Positions 8,405 through 15,995 of a DNA stretch of 22,243 bases are shown here, one piece after another. The notes under the pieces are model-generated. The model did not search any database. It was not told the DNA's origin and saw only the letters and a list, made by a program, of their open reading frames with translations. Position numbers and translations under genes: made by a program. The number at the start of each line of letters is the position of its first letter. Position 1 is the first letter of the stretch. Origin of the DNA: JBLHKE01 sp047619485. Its GTDB lineage: Bacteria; Verrucomicrobiota; Verrucomicrobiia; Verrucomicrobiales; DEV007. Location of the stretch: positions 1-22,243 of the forward strand of contig JBLHKE010000032.1 in NCBI GenBank assembly GCA_047619485.1. The letters are read 5' to 3'.

Positions 8405-9919
8405 CTACTTCAACCACTCGGGAATCTTGATCTCCGAGCTCTTCAACGGTGCCTCGTCGCCGCGCCACACGAAACCCGCCTTCACGAATGCTTCCGGGTT
8501 TGCCCTGAAAAAATCCTCGAGCCGCCTCGCCAGCTGCTCTCGTGGAGAACCCACATTCACCCCAAACGGCTGCAACGCAATCGCGCCAGGATGCCTGATT
8601 GCCACGAAGTCCAAGTGCTCGTCCACCAACAACGCATTCACCTCGTAGACGATCGCAGCATCGAGCGCATTCGTCCGCAGCTGGTTGATCAATAGATCCG
8701 CCGTCGGAACCTCGACGACCACGTTCTTCCGCACTGCTTCCGCCAAGCCAGATTGCTTCAACATCCCCGCGGTCATGTAGCCGAGGGTCGACTGCTTCTG
8801 GTTGCAGATCCCCACCTTTATCCCCGGACGTGCCAGGTCCATCAGCGTACTGATCTCCTGCGATAAATTCTTTCGTTTCGCGATTCCGATCCTCGTCTCA
8901 GTCAGGATCACCACCTCCGGAAATTGCTCGGCCACCGGCGGCACAAAGCAGATATCGCACGCATAGTAGGCATCCGGCGGTACATTCATCGCCTGCATCT
9001 GCGCGCACAGAACCCCGCAACCGTTAAAGACGGTGGTCACATCAACCCCCTCGCGCGCAGCGAACTCTTTCACCAAATCCTCCACAGCCGGACGGTTCAC
9101 GCCACCGCTGAACAGCACGAGATCCGGCCTCTCCGCCCAAGCGTCACCCGTCACCACCTCGAACTTCATCCGCTCAAAAATTGCCCCACCTTTCTCAGGT
9201 GCGGCCAGGTAGCGCGCGAACTTCAAGGCCTCCGCAGATTGCTCGCCAGCAGTCAGGACGGAAACACTCACATTGTCCAACTCCGCATCGAACTCGGCGA
9301 CACGCACCATCTCCAAACCTTTAAATTGCGGCACCGTCGAGTTCCAGATCACCGCCGCGTCGACCGCATCCACTTTTAGGTCTTGGGCGATCTCCGTCAC
9401 GGTCGGTTTCATCACCGCGACCTTTTTCTCGAAGGCATCCCAGTGCGCGCCCATCCCCCGCCGGGTCGCCTTGCCGATACTCGCGGCCCCGGGGTTCCCG
9501 ATCGCCACCCTAACATCGTCGCGCAGAAGGTCATCGATCGACCTGATCCCCTTCGGGTTGCCTTCGGCCACCGCGATCACCGGGTATTGCACCGCCAGCG
9601 CCAACACTTCCCTCACCACCCCTTTTTCGCGCGCCGCCTCGACCGCCGTGTCATCCGCAGCGATAAAAAGATCACCACGCTTTGCGATCTGCACCTGGCT
9701 CAGCAAGGTGCTCGTCCCCCCGTACTGCAATTGCACCTTCACCCCGAACTCTTCTTCATACTGTCTGGCGATCGCGGCGACCGGCTTCTTCACCCCCGCG
9801 GCACAGAAAACCAAGAGCTTCCCTCCCCGCTCCTCACCCGGATTTCCTAGATTCTGCAGCGAGAACACACAGATGCCCAAGATCAATGCTAGCGCGATCG
9901 CGATGACAGCCTGCTTCAC
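8405..9919 (-). CDS. Tandem ModA-like periplasmic binding protein, second domain cysteine-rich
   Basis: This 504-residue extracytoplasmic protein is held by an N-terminal signal or anchor (about 3-21, IAIALALILGICVFS). ModA is normally about 230-260 residues; here two copies are fused. Domain 1 (about 34-262) has the usual loops: FCAAGVKKP, YGGTSTLLSQ, GDLFIAADD, AIGNPGAASIG. Domain 2 (about 266-490) repeats the plan as FSGGVNRP, FNGCGVLCAQ, DAYYACDIC and GICNQKQSTLG. C301, C305, C321, C324 and C372 fall on ligand-loop positions, so domain 2 probably does not bind an oxyanion. The start is GTG at 9919, after GGAGG at seven bases and overlapping the previous gene by GTGA. Alternative view: domain 2 may act as a sensor, or its cysteines may form disulfides. 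Confidence 0.9.
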   Translation of the reverse strand: MKQAVIAIALALILGICVFSLQNLGNPGEERGGKLLVFCAAGVKKPVAAIARQYEEEFGVKVQLQYGGTSTLLSQVQIAKRGDLFIAADDTAVEAAREKGVVREVLALAVQYPVIAVAEGNPKGIRSIDDLLRDDVRVAIGNPGAASIGKATRRGMGAHWDAFEKKVAVMKPTVTEIAQDLKVDAVDAAVIWNSTVPQFKGLEMVRVAEFDAELDNVSVSVLTAGEQSAEALKFARYLAAPEKGGAIFERMKFEVVTGDAWAERPDLVLFSGGVNRPAVEDLVKEFAAREGVDVTTVFNGCGVLCAQMQAMNVPPDAYYACDICFVPPVAEQFPEVVILTETRIGIAKRKNLSQEISTLMDLARPGIKVGICNQKQSTLGYMTAGMLKQSGLAEAVRKNVVVEVPTADLLINQLRTNALDAAIVYEVNALLVDEHLDFVAIRHPGAIALQPFGVNVGSPREQLARRLEDFFRANPEAFVKAGFVWRGDEAPLKSSEIKIPEWLK

Positions 9920-10719
9920 TTTTCACCCTCCTTCTCGGTTGCGTCTTTCTTCTTCTGATCTGCGGCGAGTAATCCCTTCTCCCAGTCGGCTGACAACAAC
10001 AGATCCCAACCAGGGTTCTGCGCCTTCACCTGACAGGAACACGCACCCGTCAGAAAGAAGCACGCCTCCTCGATCCCCTCAGCATCCATCATCTCAGCCG
10101 GCCAGGCCCCGAGCACCCGTCCCTGACCAAATACCGGAGCGACGAACGGCTTGCCGGCCTCCAGTGCATCAAGCTTCGGTCCCGCCAACATCCGCACCAA
10201 CAGCGCTTCCCTAGGATCGTCGCGCTTCATCCGCAGGATTGAAAACTTGAGCTCGAGCTCTGGCCCCGGCCCGAGTTGGCTAGCAGGATCATCCGGGTCA
10301 ATCTCCGGAAGTTGTGCGACCGATTGGAAGAAGGTCAGGCGGTCATTCAAGCGCTCAAACACCTCGTCGTCCGCCTTTTTGTCCCCAGACTCGACGATCA
10401 CCCAGACCGCCGAAGCGCCCGCGAGAATCTGCTTCACAATCTCCTTCCGCTGCGGCGAGTTCAGCAGCGTCCCTAGTGCTTTCTCGTCAACCTCACCTGT
10501 CCAGATTGGCTCCGTGTCATCAAATGGCGCAAACAACTCACCCTTCCCGTTCGCCAATTTCAGATTCGCCGTTCCCAGCTGGTGATCGCCATCCGCCTTC
10601 AGCACATACTCCGAGCCCGTCCAGCGATCCAGAGCGTAGCGGAACACGGGAACCTTGCAGGCCAACGCGGCAGACACCAGCAACATGAAAGCAATCGTTG
10701 GAATGATGGCTTTAGCCAT
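9916..10719 (-). CDS. Exported cysteine-motif protein of unknown function
   Basis: I do not recognise a named family. The frame extends up to 10857, but that would overlap the upstream gene and has no signal; the ATG at 10719 starts a clean signal peptide (AKAIIPTIAFMLLVSAALA), preceded by GGACGGGA. The 267-residue product would begin its mature form at or near C21 (ALA|CKVPVFRYALDRW). The site is not a good lipobox, so signal peptidase I cleavage is more likely than lipidation. C220, C227 and C229 form a C-x6-C-x-C group (ACFFLTGACSC) near the C-terminus; a charged tail ends the protein. LAGASAVWVIVESG may be a strand and helix of a thioredoxin-like fold, which is weak evidence. GTGA overlap with the binding-protein gene implies a shared pathway, possibly binding or reducing the ligand. 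Confidence 0.82.
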   Translation of the reverse strand: MAKAIIPTIAFMLLVSAALACKVPVFRYALDRWTGSEYVLKADGDHQLGTANLKLANGKGELFAPFDDTEPIWTGEVDEKALGTLLNSPQRKEIVKQILAGASAVWVIVESGDKKADDEVFERLNDRLTFFQSVAQLPEIDPDDPASQLGPGPELELKFSILRMKRDDPREALLVRMLAGPKLDALEAGKPFVAPVFGQGRVLGAWPAEMMDAEGIEEACFFLTGACSCQVKAQNPGWDLLLSADWEKGLLAADQKKKDATEKEGEK

Positions 10720-10804
10720 TCCCGTCCGCACGCAAGACGCCCGAACGGCCGACCGCGCTGAGGCACCTTTATAGAGACACCTAAAGGCGTCACTCCAATT
10801 CCGG

Positions 10805-13800
10805 CTACTCATCAGCCCTCCCAAAACAACGCACTTTCCCGTCCTTGCTGGCGACAAACAGCCGTCCCCGCGCGATTGCCATCCCGTCCCACACCGGCAG
10901 CGATTCCAGCTTCAACTCTGGACCCTGCTCGCCAGTCTTGGTCGAAACCGTCTGCATGATCCCGCCATCTTTCCCCTCGAGCGCAGCGTCTTGGGCTGCC
11001 AGTTCCTTGTGAACTTCCTTATCCCCTTCGGCCAGGCGCCCGAACGTGTATTCTTCATCGATGATATCCGGCGGCCCCGCGATGATCAAGGTGTCACCCG
11101 CCAGCGCCATCGCCCGTGTGTACATCGGAACGCGACCAGTCCAGTCGTGTTGCACGAAGCTCCCCTTGCTCGCCGGCAGATTCATCTTGGGCTTCTTCCC
11201 AACCTTCTTGCGCGGGATGAAAATCGCATCTCCCACCACCCCCTTGCGCATCTGGATGTTTGCCACCGCGGGCGTGTTCTTACCTTCTGAATCATCACCG
11301 ACGCCTTTCCCGTCGAACGAGCTCGCGATCACCGCGTCCCCACCCGCCTTCGCCGGTTTCTCGAATCGCGCCCGCACCTCATCGGCCGAGAACGCACGGT
11401 GATAGAGCGCAAATTCGTCGATCAGCCCCGAGTAGCTCGCCCCAGTCGGGTATTCCCCCACGGTCGAAGTGGAATCGCCACCGAGCTCTAAGGTCTGCAG
11501 CGGTTGTGTGGCAACCGTCGCCGGCGATTTCGCAGTCCCGACCGCCTCCCCATCGACGTATAATACCATCGTCCCATCCTGCGCCAGCACAGCGACGAGA
11601 TGCTTCCAGCCTGCGCCCAATTTCTCGGTCGACACGGCCGAAGATAGCGCATCGTTACTGCGCACATCAAACTGGGGCACGTTCTCCTTCACCACCAGCG
11701 CATAGCCATTGGCTGGCCCACCGTGGGCGACCACCACGCCGTTCTTTTGATCCGGCATCACCCAGGCCTCGACTGTTAGCGCCTTGCCTGCTGGATTGAT
11801 ACGTTCGGTGTTCTCATAGACCACCGGGGAATCAGCGACCTTGCGCTTACCGCCTGCGTTCTTCGGTCTATTCACCGTTGCCGAAAGATCCGGGATCTCG
11901 CGGCTCGCCGAGAACAGCTGGTGCTCTAAGGTCGTCGTCCACTTGTAATACTTCGGCTCGCGCCCGTAGCCGAACACCTTGTCATCGTTGAAAACCAGAA
12001 TCCGCCCAGAGGGCGCATACTTCCCGGCCTGGTGATAGCCACCATGCCCGCCAGCGAAATTCCGCCCGTAGACCCAATAGCTGCGGTGGAACCAGGTGTC
12101 GTCGAGGAATCCCATCGGGGCAAACACATGCGCCCCCTCGCCCGCCTGCTTCGCGCCCTGTGCCGCGGGGTTACCGGAGACCGGACCGATCTCGATGCGC
12201 TCGCCATCCTTCTCGATCTTCTGCGAACGCAGGTAGGTCAACTTGCCATCGCTCGACAAAATATCATTGAGCGCCACCGGCATTTGCAAGGTCTGGATGC
12301 GGTCTTGCAAATCTCCACCGGACTCAGGATCACGATCGTCGATGCGCTTGTGGACGAGCACTCTTCCAGTAGCCGCGTCGAGCCGATAAAAGAGCATCCC
12401 GCCATCGAGAAAGGCCGATCGCCCGGCAACAAAACTCACCACTCCATCTTCTACCAACACACTTCCCGGCACCGGCCAGAGCGATTCCAACTGCTCGAAA
12501 ACCATCGTGCGCCGATCACCAGGTGCCGCGCGGAAACGCCACACCAACTCCCCGTCGGAGGCGCGCAGACAGTAGACATTGCCATCCGAGCAGCCGAACA
12601 GCACCCGCCCCTTCCAAAAGGTCGGCGGCGAGTCAACCCGCGCTCCAGCGATAAAATGCCACAGCCGCTTGCCGTCTTTGTGCGCTAAGGCATGCACCGT
12701 GTGCGCGTCAATCTGTGAAACGAACACCTTGCCATCCGCTATCGTCAACGCGCTCAGTCGCCCACCCAGATCCGCTTCCCAAGCCGATCCTAAATCCTTG
12801 CCCAATTCCTGGCCCGACGAGCCACTGCGTGCCACATCATGTCGGTAGGTCGGCCAATCAAGCACATCCGCCTCTACCCCGAGCGCATCGGCGTAGGCCG
12901 GACCACGTTCGAGGCGCTTGCCCGTCGCGATCATCACCGGTTTCGAACCCGTCGCCGCAAGCGCGTTGAAGCCGTAGAGTTTCGCCTCTGGGTAGCACGC
13001 GCAATTGTGCGGCGGGGCGTAGGTGAGACCGTTGGCCGGCAACACCCCGTAGAGACAGCCGCCACGCACCCAGTGGTTGATGTCCCATTCCTCTTTTTCG
13101 TGATCGATGAACTCGATCCCGGTGCGCGATGGCATCAAGAATTTCTCAGTCGCCTTGGCGATGTAGCAGCGGTGGTGAAACCAGTAGGTCTCGACCGTTG
13201 GCGGGAATTGCTTCTTCACCTCCCCGCTGACCGGATCGCGGCCGACATAGATGCCCGTGTCCTTCGTCTGCGTCAGTGGCGCCGACCAGAGCAAGCCACC
13301 AGACACCAGCAAGTCCTGTGGCGATCGGTATCCAGATCGCGGATCCTCTGACGACCACATGGTATCACCGCTCGCCGCGTCCAGCCCCATTTTCTTGCCA
13401 TCGCCACCCGCGTAGAGCACCACCTTGTCCTGCACCACGAGCCGCGGCCCGTAGTTGAATTCGAACAGCGAACGCCGCGAGGCCTTGTCATTGCGCCATT
13501 GCTGCTGGCCATCACCCGGGTTCAGTGAGACCACCGCTTCCCCGTCGTGGAACACCACCTGCTTCTGGTTCGCCACCAGTGAGAGTGGCGCCACCTTGGT
13601 CTCCTTCTTCCAAAGCCTCTTGCCGTCAGCCGCGCTGATCGCGTGCAATTCACGGGGCTTCTTGTCCCAGGCAAACTCTTTCGCCACGCGCCCCTGATCG
13701 CCCGTGTTCATCTTCACGTTGAACTCTTCCAAGGCCCACACCCCACGGTTCACCACGACGTAGAGCACCCCGTCGACCAGCACCATCTCCTCGGCAGCCG

Positions 13801-14677
13801 CCTGATCCTCGTAAGTCCACAGGACATCGCCCGTCGCCGCGTCGAGACAGCTCACTGGCGCATTGAGCGCGAGTGGCACGAAAACGCGATCACCGGAAGT
13901 CACCAGTCGCTTCGCCAGCTGCGTCGGTCCACTCTTCAAAGGCCAAAGCTGATCGTGCCACTTCTCGATCGGTTTCTTCCACAAGATCACCCCATTGAAC
14001 GCATCGCGCGCGACCAGTTTCCACTTCGATGGCAGCTGGATCGAGATCCTCGACCCCTCGTCCATGATGTAGAACAGCCGCCCACCACCCGTGACCAACG
14101 CGCTCATACTCGCCATCCGGTCGTGGTGCCGCGACCAGCGCGGGCTCCCCAACCAGGCGAGGCGGGTCGGTGGCCCGACCTCATCATCCTGCGCCACCGC
14201 ATTGCCATCTGCGCCGTGGAAGTAGTGGGTCCACTCATCGATCGAATCCGTGCGCGTCTTGATCGTTTTCTGCCAAGCACCGTCGCCCCCCTTCACCATC
14301 GCCACCCCGTCCGGACAGAGCACGCGTATCACCTCTTCCATCGGCAAGCCGTTGAGGTTTTCGACGACGATCAAGTTGACGAGATTGTCCACGAACGGCA
14401 GGTAGCTCCCTTCGAGGAGATCGGCGGTGACCTGACCGTAAACTCCACCCTCCACAAGCCGCGCGCGGGTAGCGCGTAAATCGTCGACCGATGCCGCCAG
14501 CGCATGGACTTGGTATCGCTCCGATCCGCCTAGCGAACTTGTCAGTGCGCCCTCGCCACATCCCAAGTGCAACACCAGTCCACCCCGAATCCCAGATTGG
14601 TCGAAAATCGTCTGGGCTTCATCAGCAAAAACCAAGTTTGCGAACAGTAGGAGTGGGAGGATCAGGACACGATTCAT
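10805..14677 (-). CDS. Exported methyltransferase-fold / PQQ-like propeller / LamG protein
   Basis: This 1290-residue secreted protein starts at ATG 14677 (a GTG at 14683 is possible) with signal peptide NRVLILPLLLFANLVFA. Residues about 30-135 match a class I methyltransferase (VLHLGCGEG, LPFVDNLVNLIVVENL, EEVIRVLCPDG), but the acid that binds SAM ribose after strand 2 is replaced (VHALAAS). Next is a long PQQ-type propeller region with repeats such as DAATGDVLWTYED, ISAADGKRLWKK and RASDGELVWRFRA. A second block opens with WPTYRHDVARSGSS. A HNCACY motif lies near 12990-13010. A LamG-like domain (about 11355-11800, ALTVEAWV to YSGLIDEFALYHRAF) interrupts the last repeats. No PQQ-dependent dehydrogenase residues were identified, so it is probably a binding scaffold. 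It follows the MFS gene by 9 nt and precedes the cysteine protein by 85 nt. Confidence 0.9.
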   Translation of the reverse strand: MNRVLILPLLLFANLVFADEAQTIFDQSGIRGGLVLHLGCGEGALTSSLGGSERYQVHALAASVDDLRATRARLVEGGVYGQVTADLLEGSYLPFVDNLVNLIVVENLNGLPMEEVIRVLCPDGVAMVKGGDGAWQKTIKTRTDSIDEWTHYFHGADGNAVAQDDEVGPPTRLAWLGSPRWSRHHDRMASMSALVTGGGRLFYIMDEGSRISIQLPSKWKLVARDAFNGVILWKKPIEKWHDQLWPLKSGPTQLAKRLVTSGDRVFVPLALNAPVSCLDAATGDVLWTYEDQAAAEEMVLVDGVLYVVVNRGVWALEEFNVKMNTGDQGRVAKEFAWDKKPRELHAISAADGKRLWKKETKVAPLSLVANQKQVVFHDGEAVVSLNPGDGQQQWRNDKASRRSLFEFNYGPRLVVQDKVVLYAGGDGKKMGLDAASGDTMWSSEDPRSGYRSPQDLLVSGGLLWSAPLTQTKDTGIYVGRDPVSGEVKKQFPPTVETYWFHHRCYIAKATEKFLMPSRTGIEFIDHEKEEWDINHWVRGGCLYGVLPANGLTYAPPHNCACYPEAKLYGFNALAATGSKPVMIATGKRLERGPAYADALGVEADVLDWPTYRHDVARSGSSGQELGKDLGSAWEADLGGRLSALTIADGKVFVSQIDAHTVHALAHKDGKRLWHFIAGARVDSPPTFWKGRVLFGCSDGNVYCLRASDGELVWRFRAAPGDRRTMVFEQLESLWPVPGSVLVEDGVVSFVAGRSAFLDGGMLFYRLDAATGRVLVHKRIDDRDPESGGDLQDRIQTLQMPVALNDILSSDGKLTYLRSQKIEKDGERIEIGPVSGNPAAQGAKQAGEGAHVFAPMGFLDDTWFHRSYWVYGRNFAGGHGGYHQAGKYAPSGRILVFNDDKVFGYGREPKYYKWTTTLEHQLFSASREIPDLSATVNRPKNAGGKRKVADSPVVYENTERINPAGKALTVEAWVMPDQKNGVVVAHGGPANGYALVVKENVPQFDVRSNDALSSAVSTEKLGAGWKHLVAVLAQDGTMVLYVDGEAVGTAKSPATVATQPLQTLELGGDSTSTVGEYPTGASYSGLIDEFALYHRAFSADEVRARFEKPAKAGGDAVIASSFDGKGVGDDSEGKNTPAVANIQMRKGVVGDAIFIPRKKVGKKPKMNLPASKGSFVQHDWTGRVPMYTRAMALAGDTLIIAGPPDIIDEEYTFGRLAEGDKEVHKELAAQDAALEGKDGGIMQTVSTKTGEQGPELKLESLPVWDGMAIARGRLFVASKDGKVRCFGRADE

Positions 14678-14686
14678 GACCACAGT

Positions 14687-15985
14687 CTAGCTGGAGGTTC
14701 GCGTCTTCCCAGAAAAATAGCACCAGCTGGCTACCAGCGCGACAATGATCACCGCCGACACCACGTAGCAGAGGGTTTCGAAGAAATTCAACATCGACCC
14801 CGGCTGGCCAAAGTTCTTATATAGCATCCCAGCAACGACTCCAAGGTAGCCGAGCGCGTCCGCCATGGTGATCAAGAAAACCGAGGTCGCCACCTTCCCT
14901 AACGAAGCAACCAAACGGTCGAAGAGGATGCAATTAAACGGCACGTAAGCGAGAAACAGGCCGAAGCCGTTCAGGATCATCCACGCCACGATCCCCAGCC
15001 CGCCTGACTGGAAAGCAACCGTCGAACCACATAGGATCACCGCACCCGCGATCCCATAGAGATGGTTCACCAGAAGCGCCTTGCGGTTGTCCTTGATGAG
15101 GAACAGCAGCCCAACCAGCGACACGACCGCGAACGCAACGATGAGCTCGGTCTGCGCGAAGATCGCCGGATTACCAGTCACCCCGCGCTCGACAAACATG
15201 TCCTTCTGGAAATTGTCACGGAAATCGCGGCACACCGTCATCGCGACATAGACCACCATGAGACAACCGATGCCGAAGGCGAACTTCAACAGGAAGGCGC
15301 GCCGTTCGGCACGGTGCATCGGCTTGCGCTCGACCCGGAGTTCCATGTCGGCCTCGCTCGGGTGCGGCAGGCGACGCAGCATCCAGACAGCGAGGTAGAA
15401 ACCGGGGAAATACAACAGCCCCGCGACCGCGGGCATCCACGCTTCGGTCACCCCCCAATACATCACCATCGCACCGACGCTCTTCGCCACCCCGCTCGCC
15501 ACGATAAACGAGCAGCACAATCCTGCCCCCATCAGATCGGTCAACCGGCGCCCCTCCAAGAAACTGAACACCAGCCCCCACACCATCCCCAGCGGCAACG
15601 CACTGCAGAAGATCGCCAGCACCTTCCAAGCTCCGGGGAGCAGCGCAAAACACACCAGCGAAACCTCGCTGACCAGGATGCAGATCACCAGCGCCGTGCC
15701 CCTCGCCCCCCGCCCCATCTCGGAGTTAAATTTGATGCCGATGATCTTCGACGCCGCGTATCCGAACACCTGCCCGATCACCAGCGCCACCTTCAGATCG
15801 ACCACCAGCCCGAACACACCAAGTTCGAGCCCCTTGTATTCCCCGACCGTGAAGGCCTTGCGGTAGCCATACATGCAGAAGTAGGTCGTGAAAGCAGCCG
15901 CCACCGCAAATGCGACAAACAACCACTCCGGCGCTGCCGCAAGCTTGCGAGATAGCTTGGAGTCTCTGGGATCGCGACGCGGCAT
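14687..15985 (-). CDS. MFS transporter, DUF5690-like
   Basis: This 432-residue membrane protein has about twelve hydrophobic segments. The early block TYFCMYGYRKAFTVGEY, followed by DLKVALVIGQVFGYAASKIIGIKF, is the pattern of the DUF5690 group of major facilitator proteins found in Bacteroidetes, Verrucomicrobia and Planctomycetes. The substrate is not known for that group. The frame could extend to a TTG at 16027, but this would overlap the preceding gene; ATG at 15985 gives MPRRDPRDSKLSRK, a basic cytoplasmic N-terminus just before helix 1. It lies 10 nt after the dehydrogenase stop and 9 nt before the propeller gene, so all three are probably co-transcribed. No clear Shine-Dalgarno sequence is present. 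Confidence 0.87.
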   Translation of the reverse strand: MPRRDPRDSKLSRKLAAAPEWLFVAFAVAAAFTTYFCMYGYRKAFTVGEYKGLELGVFGLVVDLKVALVIGQVFGYAASKIIGIKFNSEMGRGARGTALVICILVSEVSLVCFALLPGAWKVLAIFCSALPLGMVWGLVFSFLEGRRLTDLMGAGLCCSFIVASGVAKSVGAMVMYWGVTEAWMPAVAGLLYFPGFYLAVWMLRRLPHPSEADMELRVERKPMHRAERRAFLLKFAFGIGCLMVVYVAMTVCRDFRDNFQKDMFVERGVTGNPAIFAQTELIVAFAVVSLVGLLFLIKDNRKALLVNHLYGIAGAVILCGSTVAFQSGGLGIVAWMILNGFGLFLAYVPFNCILFDRLVASLGKVATSVFLITMADALGYLGVVAGMLYKNFGQPGSMLNFFETLCYVVSAVIIVALVASWCYFSGKTRTSS

Positions 15986-15995
15986 ACAGACAGCT

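Noticed and set aside
9273..10214. 313-codon plus-strand frame across the binding-protein and cysteine-protein genes
   Set aside because: Low-complexity Ser/Pro/Arg composition, no domain, and antisense to two genes with clear motifs.
10720..10857. N-terminal extension of the cysteine protein to 10857
   Set aside because: It would overlap the end of the propeller gene and place 46 unlikely residues before a clean signal peptide.
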